64,000 bases of DNA from Flavobacteriaceae bacterium LYZ1037 (GTDB lineage: Bacteria; Bacteroidota; Bacteroidia; Flavobacteriales; Flavobacteriaceae). Location of the stretch: contig QFWS01000005.1 in assembly GCA_003144015.1 (NCBI GenBank), positions 173,703 to 237,702 of the forward strand, in the 5' to 3' direction. The notes beneath the pieces were generated by a model. It saw only the letters and a list, made by a program, of their open reading frames with translations. It ran no database searches and was not told the origin of the DNA. Made by a program: the position numbers and the translations under genes. Within the stretch, counting starts at the first letter, position 1. Each line of letters begins with the position of its first letter. Shown piece after piece: positions 17,965 through 26,696 of this stretch.

Positions 17965-18423
17965 TTATTCTTGACAACCTTCTCTTCTTCTAGTATCAAT
18001 TAAATAAATTATTTTCCAATTACCATCATCTTTAAACAATTGAAATGAATTAACGCCACAGTGACTGAACTGTCCATTTACCCAAAACTCATATGGTGTC
18101 CAAACATGAGCCATGGTGCCATCTATTTGAATCTTGTAATCTAATAAACGTTCGTCCCATTTTTGTTCAACTGGTCTGTTAGCAATAGCCAGAATCAATT
18201 TAGACGATTCCTCTGTAACTAACATCCCTTTACCTTCTTTATTTATATAAGTTGTTTGAAAATGTATTTTATCATACATAACAGACTTCATTAAGGTGGT
18301 GTCGCCTTTATGAAATCCTACAAAAAAAGTATCTATTGCTAATTTAACTTGAGTATCTTCAGCATCTTGAGCTGTAATTGTAGCTGTTATTAATAACACC
18401 AAAAAAGTAATAATTCGTCCCAT
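17965..18423 (-). CDS. Secreted NTF2-like (SnoaL/DUF4440-type) protein
   Basis: A 152-residue protein with a signal peptide (hydrophobic residues 3-15, cleavage near ITAQ) and an NTF2-like cone fold: an N-terminal helix VKLAIDTFFVGFHKGDTTLMKSVM, then strands ending in NSFQLFKDDGNWKIIYLIDTRRR (described as separate segments). This pattern matches the putative lumazine-binding/DUF4440 group, used for ligand binding or enzymatic roles. No active site can be proposed. It converges with sdaA; panB starts 121 bp away in the opposite direction. Confidence 0.75.
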   Translation of the reverse strand: MGRIITFLVLLITATITAQDAEDTQVKLAIDTFFVGFHKGDTTLMKSVMYDKIHFQTTYINKEGKGMLVTEESSKLILAIANRPVEQKWDERLLDYKIQIDGTMAHVWTPYEFWVNGQFSHCGVNSFQLFKDDGNWKIIYLIDTRRREGCQE

Positions 18424-18544
18424 TCTCTGTTTGTTTTCAACTAAATTAATTGAACTATGAGTTGTTATAAAGACTTTAAAGAAAAATTTAACATTAAATA
18501 TCTAATTTAGTACATTTACAATCTATAAAAACCAATCTCTTACT

Positions 18545-19363
18545 ATGTCTGTAGCAAAAAAAGAATATAAAAGAATTACTGTAAAAACCTTAGTAGACAT
18601 GAAAGCTCATGGTGAAAAAATCTCTATGCTTACAGCTTACGATTATACCATGGCTAAAATTGTAGATGGTTCTGGAATAGATGTTATTCTGGTAGGTGAT
18701 TCTGCTAGCAACGTTATGGCTGGACATGAAACTACTTTACCTATTACTTTAGATCAGATGATTTATCATGCATCTTCTGTGGTAAGAGCTGTAGAACGTG
18801 CTTTGGTGGTTGTAGATTTGCCATTTGGAAGTTACCAAAGTGATCCTAAAGAAGCCTTGCGCTCTGCTATTCGAATTATGAAAGAGTCTGGAGGTCATGC
18901 AGTAAAACTAGAAGGAGGAAAAGAAGTTAAAGAATCTATTAAACGTATTCTAAATGCAGGAATTCCAGTAATGGGACATTTGGGTTTAACACCTCAATCC
19001 ATCTATAAATTTGGAACTTATACTGTTCGTGCTAAAGAAGATGAAGAAGCAGCGAGATTAAAACAAGACGCATTGATGCTAGAAAAAGCTGGATGTTTTG
19101 CTATTGTTTTAGAAAAAATACCTGCCAAATTAGCTCAAGAAGTGGCCGAAAGCATCTCTATTCCAGTTATTGGTATTGGTGCTGGACAAGGCGTAGATGG
19201 ACAAGTATTGGTATTACACGACATGATTGGAATGACTCATGAGTTTCATCCTCGTTTTTTAAGACGTTATATGAACTTATACGAAGACATGACAACAGCT
19301 ATCTCTCAATATGTTGATGATGTGAAGACTAAAGATTTCCCAAATGATGAGGAGCAATACTAG
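18545..19363 (+). CDS. panB: 3-methyl-2-oxobutanoate hydroxymethyltransferase (PanB)
   Basis: A 272-residue TIM-barrel enzyme making ketopantoate from 2-oxoisovalerate and methylenetetrahydrofolate in pantothenate/CoA synthesis. Characteristic parts are [31 protein letters not shown] with the metal-binding aspartate, DLPFGSYQ, the KLEGG segment, [10 protein letters not shown] and [19 protein letters not shown] near-consensus -7 box (TACATTTA, 18511-18518) precedes it. The pseudouridine synthase gene follows within 40 bp and is probably cotranscribed. panC and panD are not in the window. Confidence 0.96.
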   Translation: MSVAKKEYKRITVKTLVDMKAHGEKISMLTAYDYTMAKIVDGSGIDVILVGDSASNVMAGHETTLPITLDQMIYHASSVVRAVERALVVVDLPFGSYQSDPKEALRSAIRIMKESGGHAVKLEGGKEVKESIKRILNAGIPVMGHLGLTPQSIYKFGTYTVRAKEDEEAARLKQDALMLEKAGCFAIVLEKIPAKLAQEVAESISIPVIGIGAGQGVDGQVLVLHDMIGMTHEFHPRFLRRYMNLYEDMTTAISQYVDDVKTKDFPNDEEQY

Positions 19364-19402
19364 TGTTTAGTGTTGGTAGCAATATTAATTATTCGTGTAT
19401 TA

Positions 19403-20110
19403 GTGGCAAAAAATTCAGATAAAATACTTTCAAATAAAGAAAACCTTCAAGTTCTATACGAAGACAATCACATTATTATTGTTAATAAACGTGCTGGTGA
19501 TATTGTTCAAGGTGACAAAACAGGAGACAAACCATTAAGCGACGTTGTTAAAGAATATATTAAGGAAAAATACGACAAACCTGGCAATGTATATCTTGGT
19601 GTGGTACATAGGTTAGACAGACCAACTACTGGAGTTGTTATGTTCTCTAAAACCAGTAAAGCCTTACCGAGACTCAATAAGTTATTTGCCGATAAAGAAA
19701 CCAATAAAACCTATTGGGCTTTAGTAAAGCAAGAACCAACTAAAAAGAAGGACACCTTAATTCATTGGTTAAAAAAGAATCCGAAAAACAATAAATCTAC
19801 AGCTTATCCAAAGGAAATTCCTGATGGTAAAAAGGCAATACTACATTATCAGGTTATAAAAGAATTGGATTCCTATTATCTTTTAGAAGTCACTTTAGAA
19901 ACTGGCAGACATCATCAAATTCGTGTGCAATTAGCGAGTATTGGTTGTCCAATTAAAGGAGATCTAAAATATGGTTTTAACCGAAGTAATAAAGACGCAA
20001 GCATTAGTTTACATGCAAGAAATCTACAATTTGTACATCCTGTTTCCAACGACTATATTGATGTCACTGCTCCTTTACCAAAAGATCCAGTTTGGGATGC
20101 CTGTGTTTAA
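19403..20110 (+). CDS. RluA-family RNA pseudouridine synthase
   Basis: A pseudouridine synthase of the RluA family, about 235 residues. The catalytic aspartate lies in VHRLDRPTTGVVMFSKT; upstream VLYEDNHIIIVNKRAGDIVQG and downstream TGRHHQIRVQLASIG and GDLKYG complete the family set. There is no S4 domain. No ATG precedes the domain, so the start is uncertain: GTG 19403 gives MAKNSDKILSNKENLQ, which looks like the natural N-terminus, while GTG 19370 would add 11 hydrophobic residues. The substrate RNA (rRNA or tRNA) cannot be told. It ends 20 bp from the convergent kinase gene. Confidence 0.88.
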   Translation: MAKNSDKILSNKENLQVLYEDNHIIIVNKRAGDIVQGDKTGDKPLSDVVKEYIKEKYDKPGNVYLGVVHRLDRPTTGVVMFSKTSKALPRLNKLFADKETNKTYWALVKQEPTKKKDTLIHWLKKNPKNNKSTAYPKEIPDGKKAILHYQVIKELDSYYLLEVTLETGRHHQIRVQLASIGCPIKGDLKYGFNRSNKDASISLHARNLQFVHPVSNDYIDVTAPLPKDPVWDACV

Positions 20111-20130
20111 AGCTTCTTTACTTATTCGTG

Positions 20131-20958
20131 TTAATTGTCAGAAATTAAAGGATAGGTAATCGTTAATTTAACACCTTCGTTAGGTTTAGAAAACAAGTCA
20201 AATTTAGCTTTTATAAGCTCAGCTCGACTCTTCATATTTATAAGTCCTGAACCTTTTTTAGCTGTTTCAACATCAAAGCCTTTTCCATCGTCTGAAGCGA
20301 TAATAATCAAGTCATCATTTACATATTCTAACTCAACTTTTAAGTTTTGTGCTTCAGAGTACTTTACTGAATTAGAAAAGAATTCTTGTAAGATTCGAAA
20401 CAAGATAATTTCGTGCTTTTTATTATTTAAAGATTTATTTTCACCTTTTATCTTTAATTCGGCAGAAGCAAACTTCATTCGTTTTAATCGATCCAACTCA
20501 TTGGTTATAGATTTTTCAAAACCAATATTTAAAATCACATCATTATTTAAAGATTTTGACAAAGAACGCACCTCTTTTAAGCTTTCTTTTATTGTTTCGG
20601 TTGTCAGATTCAATGTTCCTTTCATATCTTCAGGAATTTTAGCAGAAAGCATATTTAATTGCATGCTGGCATAAGCTAAAAGTTGCCCCACATTATCGTG
20701 TAATTCCCAACCTATATGTTTTAAGGTTTGTTCCTGAATTTCTGTTTGGGTTTGAGCAATCTCTTCGTCGAAAGCTTGTTGTTGTTTAATTTTATCTAAT
20801 AAAAGCTTGTTTTTACGTTTCTGAAAAACAATAAAAAATATCACAACCAAAGCCGTAACTATAAACAAAACACCAATCATATAAATTAATAAGTAGCGTT
20901 CTGCTGATGTAGAAACTGAAGGTTGTTGAAGTAAAAAATAAGTATTAAATAATTTCAT
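20131..20958 (-). CDS. Membrane histidine kinase, HisKA_3 (NarL-partner) type
   Basis: A 275-residue kinase with one transmembrane helix (about residues 23-45), a short coiled segment, a HisKA_3 dimerisation domain with phosphoacceptor His87 in GWELHDNVGQLL, and a HATPase_c domain with N box LQEFFSNSVKYSEA and G1 box ASDDGKGFD. It has almost no extracellular sensor of its own. The ATG at 20958 overlaps the end of the preceding seven-helix gene by 14 bp, so translation is coupled and the neighbours may act as sensor subunits. A start 11 codons upstream is less likely. No response regulator gene adjoins it. Confidence 0.9.
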   Translation of the reverse strand: MKLFNTYFLLQQPSVSTSAERYLLIYMIGVLFIVTALVVIFFIVFQKRKNKLLLDKIKQQQAFDEEIAQTQTEIQEQTLKHIGWELHDNVGQLLAYASMQLNMLSAKIPEDMKGTLNLTTETIKESLKEVRSLSKSLNNDVILNIGFEKSITNELDRLKRMKFASAELKIKGENKSLNNKKHEIILFRILQEFFSNSVKYSEAQNLKVELEYVNDDLIIIASDDGKGFDVETAKKGSGLINMKSRAELIKAKFDLFSKPNEGVKLTITYPLISDN

Positions 20959-21658
20959 TATTAGATTTAGGCTTAGAAATAATAAAACCAACTGTAAAAC
21001 AAGTATACATAAATATATTAGCGAATAAAAAAATTCTTCGTTTTAAATTAGCAAAATCCCAATCTGCACTAGTATTATAATTATTGAAAAAGATAACTGG
21101 TGATACAATTAACCACCAAACAAAAAGTCCAATTGTAACATAAAAACTTAATGTTCTAAATATATTAAATACATTTTCACCATTTAAGAATTCTATAAAA
21201 TATAAAGAAACACAAAATAACGTGACAATTAATCCAGATATTTGATAAAGAGGAGGATGTACTGTTAAAAATATTTTAGGGAAAATTATAAAATGGCTTA
21301 ACATAACCATTGAAAACAGTATCGCCATTATTTTTAAAAACAACTTAAATTTAAGGTTAAAAAATAGTGAGTGGTAATAAAAAATTATAAATAAAATACT
21401 GCCGTATAACCAAAACAAATTAAACCAGCTTGTGGTTCTAATTCCAATACGTATTAAATACGAGATTAGTACAGTGGATTTTAAGTACATTAAAGAAAAA
21501 GCAACAAGCTCAACAAAAACAACATATCCCAAATAGAAAACAAAAATTCTTGTGGATTTGCATCTTGTTTTATTAAAAAAATACAAGCCTACTAATAAAG
21601 CAAGTATCTCAAAAGTATAAACGATAAAATTAAAATGACTAGTTATAAATTCAATCAC
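20945..21658 (-). CDS. Seven-helix membrane protein, paralogue C of a tandem triplet
   Basis: A 237-residue polytopic protein with seven hydrophobic segments (near residues 9-28, 38-60, 78-100, 104-125, 137-158, 168-192 and 208-228). It aligns without gaps at the N-terminus with the two genes upstream (MIEFITSHF, MKDFLINNY, MREFLYEYY) and shares the C-terminal ANIFMY motif in the last helix, plus SADWDF just before it. I recognise no known family. The gene overlaps the histidine kinase start by 14 bp. Inference: a membrane sensor or regulator of that kinase. Confidence 0.8.
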   Translation of the reverse strand: MIEFITSHFNFIVYTFEILALLVGLYFFNKTRCKSTRIFVFYLGYVVFVELVAFSLMYLKSTVLISYLIRIGIRTTSWFNLFWLYGSILFIIFYYHSLFFNLKFKLFLKIMAILFSMVMLSHFIIFPKIFLTVHPPLYQISGLIVTLFCVSLYFIEFLNGENVFNIFRTLSFYVTIGLFVWWLIVSPVIFFNNYNTSADWDFANLKRRIFLFANIFMYTCFTVGFIISKPKSNNEII

Positions 21659-21707
21659 AGGGTTCCATAATTTAATTTATTCCTATAGGATATAAATTTT
21701 ATAATAA

Positions 21708-22409
21708 TCATTTTTTAGATTTTGATACTATTAGTACTGCAGTAAAAGAAAGGTACATAAAGATATTAGCATAAAGCATGATCAGCCATTTTAATTCTGC
21801 TTGATTAGGGTCTATGGCTGCATTACCACAAATAAAATGTACTAATGGAATGGTTACCAACAGCCAGATTAAAACAATAGTACTTATATAAAAATGAATA
21901 TCTTTATAAAAGTCCAATACTTTCTCGGAATGCAATATTTGGTAAAAATAAAAAGACACACATAACATGATTATGGACATATTACCAATTCTAATACTTT
22001 TAAATGTGCCTACAAAAAAATGTTGAAAATTAATAACAATACCTCCTATCGAGATAGCTAGGAACAATACTAAAGCGTATTGAAGTATGTTTTTTAAAAA
22101 TTTGTTTTTAAGTAGCTTTCTATAATACCAAACAAAAAAGATGGCAGAACCCAGATACCAAGTAATAGTATGCCACCAAAAATTGAATTTAATAACAGTA
22201 TTTTCTATAAGATAATAAAGGTCTAAATAATTTAAGATTCTAGCGTATAAGCCAAAAACTTGAGCAAAAAACACATAAACTAAAAAGTAAATAAAAAATC
22301 TAACTGAGGTGTCTTTATATTTTTTAATTAAAATTAAACCTGTTATAGCTGCAATAAAAACTACAACCAAATTTACAAACTTATAATTATTAATTAGGAA
22401 GTCTTTCAT
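21708..22409 (-). CDS. Seven-helix membrane protein, paralogue B of a tandem triplet
   Basis: A 233-residue protein with the same seven-helix plan as its two neighbours. It begins MKDFLINNYKFVNLVVVF, carries the cytoplasmic KKYKDTSVRFFIYFL loop-helix junction near residue 30 and ends with LYANIFMYLSFTAVLIVSK. The SDWDF motif of the other copies is replaced by IDPNQAELKW, so it is the most diverged there. The product is hydrophobic throughout, without extracellular domains or catalytic residues. Gaps of 49 bp downstream and 158 bp upstream; the upstream gap holds a 46-bp copy of part of the gene at 23283-23786. Confidence 0.8.
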   Translation of the reverse strand: MKDFLINNYKFVNLVVVFIAAITGLILIKKYKDTSVRFFIYFLVYVFFAQVFGLYARILNYLDLYYLIENTVIKFNFWWHTITWYLGSAIFFVWYYRKLLKNKFLKNILQYALVLFLAISIGGIVINFQHFFVGTFKSIRIGNMSIIMLCVSFYFYQILHSEKVLDFYKDIHFYISTIVLIWLLVTIPLVHFICGNAAIDPNQAELKWLIMLYANIFMYLSFTAVLIVSKSKK

Positions 22410-22501
22410 CCTTTAGATTGCTTATAAAATAAATTAAGTTTCGATGTACATATTATTTAAAACACATATCATGCTATTATTATAATACTTAAAAGCATTT
22501 T

Positions 22502-22547
22502 AACTCTTTAGATTCGTTTTCGGCATATTTTAAATAATTTTTCATGT
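22502..22547 (-). repeat. 46-bp duplicated fragment of the upstream small-protein gene
   Basis: This intergenic stretch is identical at 45 of 46 bases to 23509-23554, an internal part of the gene at 23283-23786, in the same orientation. It retains an ATG and encodes MKNYLKYAENESKEL before running into a stop four codons later (about 18 codons in all). It is a partial gene duplicate, most likely left by a tandem duplication or gene conversion event. Confidence 0.85.
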
Positions 22548-22567
22548 ACTATTTATTAAGTTGAAAA

Positions 22568-23275
22568 TTAGATTTCTTGTTCTGGATCACACCATAATAA
22601 GGCTAATGCAAAACCTAAATACATAAAGATATTTGCAATTAATGTAATTGTCCATTTAATTGTTACAAAATCCCAATCAGAATCTGAATTATAAACTTCA
22701 AAAAAGCTTAATGGAGTTGTAATTAGCCACCAAACGAGCAAAATTATAGCTACATAAAAATAAAGAGACTTAAAAGAATTTAATAATTTTTCAGAATTTA
22801 TCAAATTATATAAATAAAAAACTGTGCTTAAAATTATAATAGTGACATTTAAAACTGTTATATAGGTTGGTCTAATTCCAAAAATAATTTTATAATCAAT
22901 TATTGCAGACACTAGTATAACCAATACATAGCCATATATACAAAGTTTTATTATTGTTTTGAAAATGTTTGACTCATACTTTTGGCTCAAAAACCATGAA
23001 TAAAATATGGTTGCAGTTGATGCCCAAGATATCGTGTACCACCAATAGTTTTGTTCTATCAAAGTACCTTTAATTAAATGGGATAAACCTGAGTTTTGCA
23101 AATACAAAGGATAACTACCTACAATTTCCAAAAAAACAATCCAACCTAAAAACCAAATAAAATATTTTACTTGCGTTTTTTTATATTTTTTATAGACTAG
23201 AATACCAACAATAAAAGCGAATATTATGAAACATTTTGTTACTGGTGAATAATATTCGTATAAAAATTCTCTCAC
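22568..23275 (-). CDS. Seven-helix membrane protein, paralogue A of a tandem triplet (GTG start)
   Basis: A 235-residue membrane protein of the same family. The frame is open to ATG 23329, which would overlap the preceding gene by 47 bp and add 18 polar residues; GTG 23275 instead gives MREFLYEYYSPVTK, which lines up position by position with the starts of the other two copies and removes the overlap. Seven hydrophobic segments follow, with YKKTQVKYFIWFLGW after helix 1, and SDWDF plus ANIFMYLGFALAL at the C-terminus. Family and function unknown; context links it to the histidine kinase. Confidence 0.8.
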   Translation of the reverse strand: MREFLYEYYSPVTKCFIIFAFIVGILVYKKYKKTQVKYFIWFLGWIVFLEIVGSYPLYLQNSGLSHLIKGTLIEQNYWWYTISWASTATIFYSWFLSQKYESNIFKTIIKLCIYGYVLVILVSAIIDYKIIFGIRPTYITVLNVTIIILSTVFYLYNLINSEKLLNSFKSLYFYVAIILLVWWLITTPLSFFEVYNSDSDWDFVTIKWTITLIANIFMYLGFALALLWCDPEQEI

Positions 23276-23282
23276 AATATGC

Positions 23283-23786
23283 TTATTGTGGATAATTTGA
23301 TGGAGGTGGATTTCCCATATTACCATCATTCAACCCGTTCCCTCCAGGAATATCTCCTCCTCCAGGTGGCAACATATTGAATAAGCTACTATTTCCTTGA
23401 GAGATGTTTTCAACACCTGTTGGCACCATAAACATGGTGGTGTAACCTACTTCTGCTTCTGTAGGATAGGCTCCTAAGTATACACGTACACCATCCATGG
23501 TGTACCCCAACTCCTTAGATTCGTTTTCGGCATATTTTAAATAATTTTTCATGTCTTCTAAAGACCACCAAGCCGAACGGTTGTCTGGACGTTTCACTAT
23601 AGAGTCGCTAATTAAAGCATGTCTGCTGTTAAACGCTTGGTCCATGGTCTTGGCCTCTTCTGGTGTAATCAGTCCTTTTGGAGCTACAATGGCAACTTCG
23701 GTATTGTTTTCACAGGTAGAGCAAAAATAGTAGGTAGCAAATGCCCCAATAAGAATTCCTAAAATTAATAAGCTTAAATTTTTCAT
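23283..23786 (-). CDS. Hypothetical secreted or membrane-anchored small protein
   Basis: A 167-residue protein with an N-terminal hydrophobic anchor or signal (residues 2-20, MKNLSLLILGILIGAFATYY) followed by CSTCE, so the two cysteines could be lipidated or form a disulfide. The middle part, AWWSLEDMKNYLKYAENESK through VRVYLGAYP, looks like a compact folded domain; the C-terminus is a Gly/Pro/Asn-rich tail (PPGGGDIPGGNG). I do not recognise the family. It is the first gene of the seven-helix/kinase cluster, 7 bp ahead of paralogue A, and part of it is duplicated at 22502-22547. Confidence 0.75.
   Translation of the reverse strand: MKNLSLLILGILIGAFATYYFCSTCENNTEVAIVAPKGLITPEEAKTMDQAFNSRHALISDSIVKRPDNRSAWWSLEDMKNYLKYAENESKELGYTMDGVRVYLGAYPTEAEVGYTTMFMVPTGVENISQGNSSLFNMLPPGGGDIPGGNGLNDGNMGNPPPSNYPQ
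23509..23554 (-). repeat. Source copy of the 46-bp duplicated fragment
   Basis: Internal part of the gene at 23283-23786, matching 22502-22547 at 45 of 46 positions. Here the sequence is in frame within the intact gene, so this is presumably the original copy. Confidence 0.85.
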
Positions 23787-23952
23787 AATTAAAATGATTG
23801 GTTATTAGATTCTAAATGTATTAAAAATGTTTGAAAATTCTTTCAATTTTCCGTTAGTATAATTGGCTGACTTAAAGTCTTGTTTCAATTCATTATCGTG
23901 AAATTTAAACTATTAACTCATATCTCATTATAAATCATACTTTTACATAAGA

Positions 23953-25491
23953 TTAACCTAGCCAACCTTCTCTATCTAAACTTCTATATTGAATAGCTTC
24001 GCTAATATGAGATCCTTTTATATCTTCACTTCCTTCCAAATCGGCAATAGTTCTGGAAACTTTTAAAATCCTGTCGTACGCTCTAGCAGACAAGTTTAAT
24101 CGCTCCATGGCTGTTTTTAATAGCCGCATGGAAGCATCATCTAGCAAACAGTGTTTTCTAATTTGCTTGGTATTCATTTGAGCGTTGTAATGTACTGCTT
24201 TAGAATCTTCAAAACGTTTCGTTTGAAGAACTCTCGCAGCTGTTACTCGCTTTCTTATATCTATGGAAGATTCCCCTTTTCTGGTATCGGACAGCTTTTC
24301 GAAAGGCACTGGCGTTACTTCTATATGAATATCTATTCTGTCCAATAAAGGTCCAGAAATCTTGCTTAAATAACGTTGCATTTCGGCTGGTGAAGATGTT
24401 ACAGGAGCATTTGGATCATTAAAATAACCACTCGGACTCGGATTCATACTGGCAACCAACATAAAAGATGAAGGATAGGTAATCGTAAACTTCGCTCTGG
24501 AAATAGTCACTTCCCTGTCTTCTAACGGCTGACGCATCACTTCTAATACCTCCCGTTTAAACTCAGGCAACTCGTCTAAAAATAAAACCCCATTATGTGA
24601 TAAGGAAATTTCTCCAGGTTGTGGGTAACTGCCTCCTCCAACCAAAGCAACATTCGATATAGTATGATGCGGACTTCTAAACGGTCTTTGAGCCATAAGT
24701 CCTGTATTTTCTTTGACTCTCCCAACAACCGAATGGATTTTAGTGGTTTCTAAAGCCTCATGTAAAGTCATTGGTGGTAATATACTTGGTAATCGTTTGG
24801 CAAGCATGGTTTTTCCTGCGCCAGGAGGTCCAATTAAAATAATGTTATGTCCACCAGCTGCCGCAATTTCCATACAACGCTTAATGGTTTCTTGACCTTT
24901 AACATCAGAAAAATCAAACTCTGGAAAATTGAGGCTTTTATTAAACTCTTCCTCGACATTAATAATGGTTTGATTTAAAGGTTCACCCTTATCAAAATAA
25001 TTGATGACTTGCTCTATGGTTTCAACACCATACACATTAAGTCCTGAAACAATAGCAGCTTCTTTCGCATTTTGAATAGGAAGAATAAACCCTTTATAAC
25101 CTTCTTCTTTGGCTTTTATGGCAATGGGTAATGCACCTTTAATGGGTTGCAAAGAACCGTCTAAAGACAGCTCGCCCATAATAAGATAATCTTCTAAATC
25201 GTCAGCTTGAATTTGATTGGTGGCTGCTAAAATACCCATGGCTAAGGTTAAATCGTATGCTGATCCTTCTTTGCGTAAATCGGCTGGAGACATATTGATA
25301 ATAATCTTCTTACCTGGAATTTTAAAGCCATTATTCTGTAAAGCTGCAGCAATTCTATAGTTACTTTCCTTAATGGCATTATCCGGCAAACCTACTAAGT
25401 GATACCCAATACCTGTATCTACATTTACCTCGACGGTAATTGTAGTAGCTTCGACTCCAAAAACAGCACTTCCAAAGACTTTTCTAAGCAT
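23953..25491 (-). CDS. comM: YifB/ComM family Mg-chelatase-like AAA+ ATPase
   Basis: A 512-residue AAA+ protein of the YifB/ComM family. It has the N-terminal ChlI domain starting [18 protein letters not shown], a Walker A motif [10 protein letters not shown], Walker B in [11 protein letters not shown], sensor [13 protein letters not shown] and a C-terminal Mg_chelatase C domain with [21 protein letters not shown] split around it. In other bacteria ComM is a helicase that aids branch migration during natural transformation; whether that applies here is inference. The cysteine pair often found near the YFNDP segment is absent. ATG 25491 is chosen over 25554 on family N-terminus. Confidence 0.92.
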   Translation of the reverse strand: MLRKVFGSAVFGVEATTITVEVNVDTGIGYHLVGLPDNAIKESNYRIAAALQNNGFKIPGKKIIINMSPADLRKEGSAYDLTLAMGILAATNQIQADDLEDYLIMGELSLDGSLQPIKGALPIAIKAKEEGYKGFILPIQNAKEAAIVSGLNVYGVETIEQVINYFDKGEPLNQTIINVEEEFNKSLNFPEFDFSDVKGQETIKRCMEIAAAGGHNIILIGPPGAGKTMLAKRLPSILPPMTLHEALETTKIHSVVGRVKENTGLMAQRPFRSPHHTISNVALVGGGSYPQPGEISLSHNGVLFLDELPEFKREVLEVMRQPLEDREVTISRAKFTITYPSSFMLVASMNPSPSGYFNDPNAPVTSSPAEMQRYLSKISGPLLDRIDIHIEVTPVPFEKLSDTRKGESSIDIRKRVTAARVLQTKRFEDSKAVHYNAQMNTKQIRKHCLLDDASMRLLKTAMERLNLSARAYDRILKVSRTIADLEGSEDIKGSHISEAIQYRSLDREGWLG

Positions 25492-25607
25492 AATTGATTG
25501 GTTTCCATAAATGTAAGAAAAAACATTTATTAAAACTAAGACCAAACACTGCAAAAAAGTGAGTAAGAAATCTGAAATAAATCATTTAAAACAACGATTT
25601 AGATTGG

Positions 25608-25615
25608 TATCTTTG
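25608..25615 (+). promoter_or_regulatory. -7 promoter box of the nitronate monooxygenase-like gene
   Basis: TATCTTTG fits TAnnTTTG on the plus strand 97 nt before the ATG at 25713. No TTG is found at the expected distance upstream. Confidence 0.4.
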
Positions 25616-25712
25616 TAGTTGAAGTCATCTTAAACATTGTTTCAACAAAAAAAATAGTATGATTGATTCCCTGTTGAAAATTAAGAATATTATATAAATA
25701 AAAAAAAGCATC

Positions 25713-26690
25713 ATGAACAAACCATCCTTTATAAAAGACTTAACATTACCAGTTATTGCAGCACCTATGTTTTTAATTTCTGGTCCGCAATTAGTGATTG
25801 AATGTTGTAAAAATGGTATTGTAGGGACGTTTCCGGCACTTAACCAAAGAACAAGTGAAGGTTTTGAAGCATGGCTGATAGAAATAAAAACAGCACTTTC
25901 AGAATTTGAAAAAGAAACAGGTGAAAAAGCTGCTCCTTTTGGAGTTAATCTTATTGTTCACAATACAAACCCTCGTTTAGAAGCCGATTTAAAGTTATGT
26001 GTTAAACATCAGGTACCTTTAATTATTACCTCTTTAGGTGCTGTTCCTGAATTGGTAAATGCAATTCATTCCTATGGAGGCTTGGTGTTTCATGATATCA
26101 TAAAAAAACGTCATGCAGAAAAAGCAGCTGAAGCTGGCGTAGATGGATTAATATTAGTTTCAGCTGGAGCTGGTGGGCATGCAGGAACTATCAACCCAAT
26201 GCCTTTGGTAGCTGAAATTAAAAGCTTTTTCAAGAAAACCATCTTACTTGCTGGAACCATTAGTACAGGTCGAGATATTGCTTCTGCCTTACAAATGGGA
26301 GCCGATTTGGCTTATATGGGAACCCGTTTTATTAATACTGAAGAAAGTAAAGCCCCAAAAGAATACAGAGATATGATTATTGAAGCTGGAGCAGACGATA
26401 TAATTTATACAGCAGCTATTTCTGGAGTTGCGGCGAATTTTTTGAGTCCAAGTATAAAAGCCATGGGAATCACCGAAGAGATGCTTAAACGAAAAAAGAA
26501 AATCGATTTTGGTGAAGAATTAACCGTACATAAAGACGATGCGAAAGCTTGGGCAACCATTTGGTCTGCTGGACAAGGTGTTACTAATATTCATAATGCA
26601 CCTAGTGTAGCAGAATTAGTTTCAGAACTCAAAAAAGACTTTAAATCTGCAATTGAAGAGCAAGTTAAGTATCTAGAGATTTATAAGTAA
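25713..26690 (+). CDS. Nitronate monooxygenase-like FMN protein (second copy)
   Basis: A 325-residue TIM-barrel flavoprotein of the nitronate monooxygenase family. Motifs in order: LPVIAAPMFLISGPQLVIE, PFGVNLIVH, the VSAGAGGHAGTINPM FMN loop with the conserved histidine, LLAGTISTGRDIASALQMGADLAYMGTRF as the phosphate-binding strand pair. It is similar in size and layout to the gene at 11581-12528 but clearly diverged, so the two probably differ in substrate. It starts its own transcript and converges on the YheT-type hydrolase with a 6-bp gap. Confidence 0.85.
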   Translation: MNKPSFIKDLTLPVIAAPMFLISGPQLVIECCKNGIVGTFPALNQRTSEGFEAWLIEIKTALSEFEKETGEKAAPFGVNLIVHNTNPRLEADLKLCVKHQVPLIITSLGAVPELVNAIHSYGGLVFHDIIKKRHAEKAAEAGVDGLILVSAGAGGHAGTINPMPLVAEIKSFFKKTILLAGTISTGRDIASALQMGADLAYMGTRFINTEESKAPKEYRDMIIEAGADDIIYTAAISGVAANFLSPSIKAMGITEEMLKRKKKIDFGEELTVHKDDAKAWATIWSAGQGVTNIHNAPSVAELVSELKKDFKSAIEEQVKYLEIYK

Positions 26691-26696
26691 AATTAT

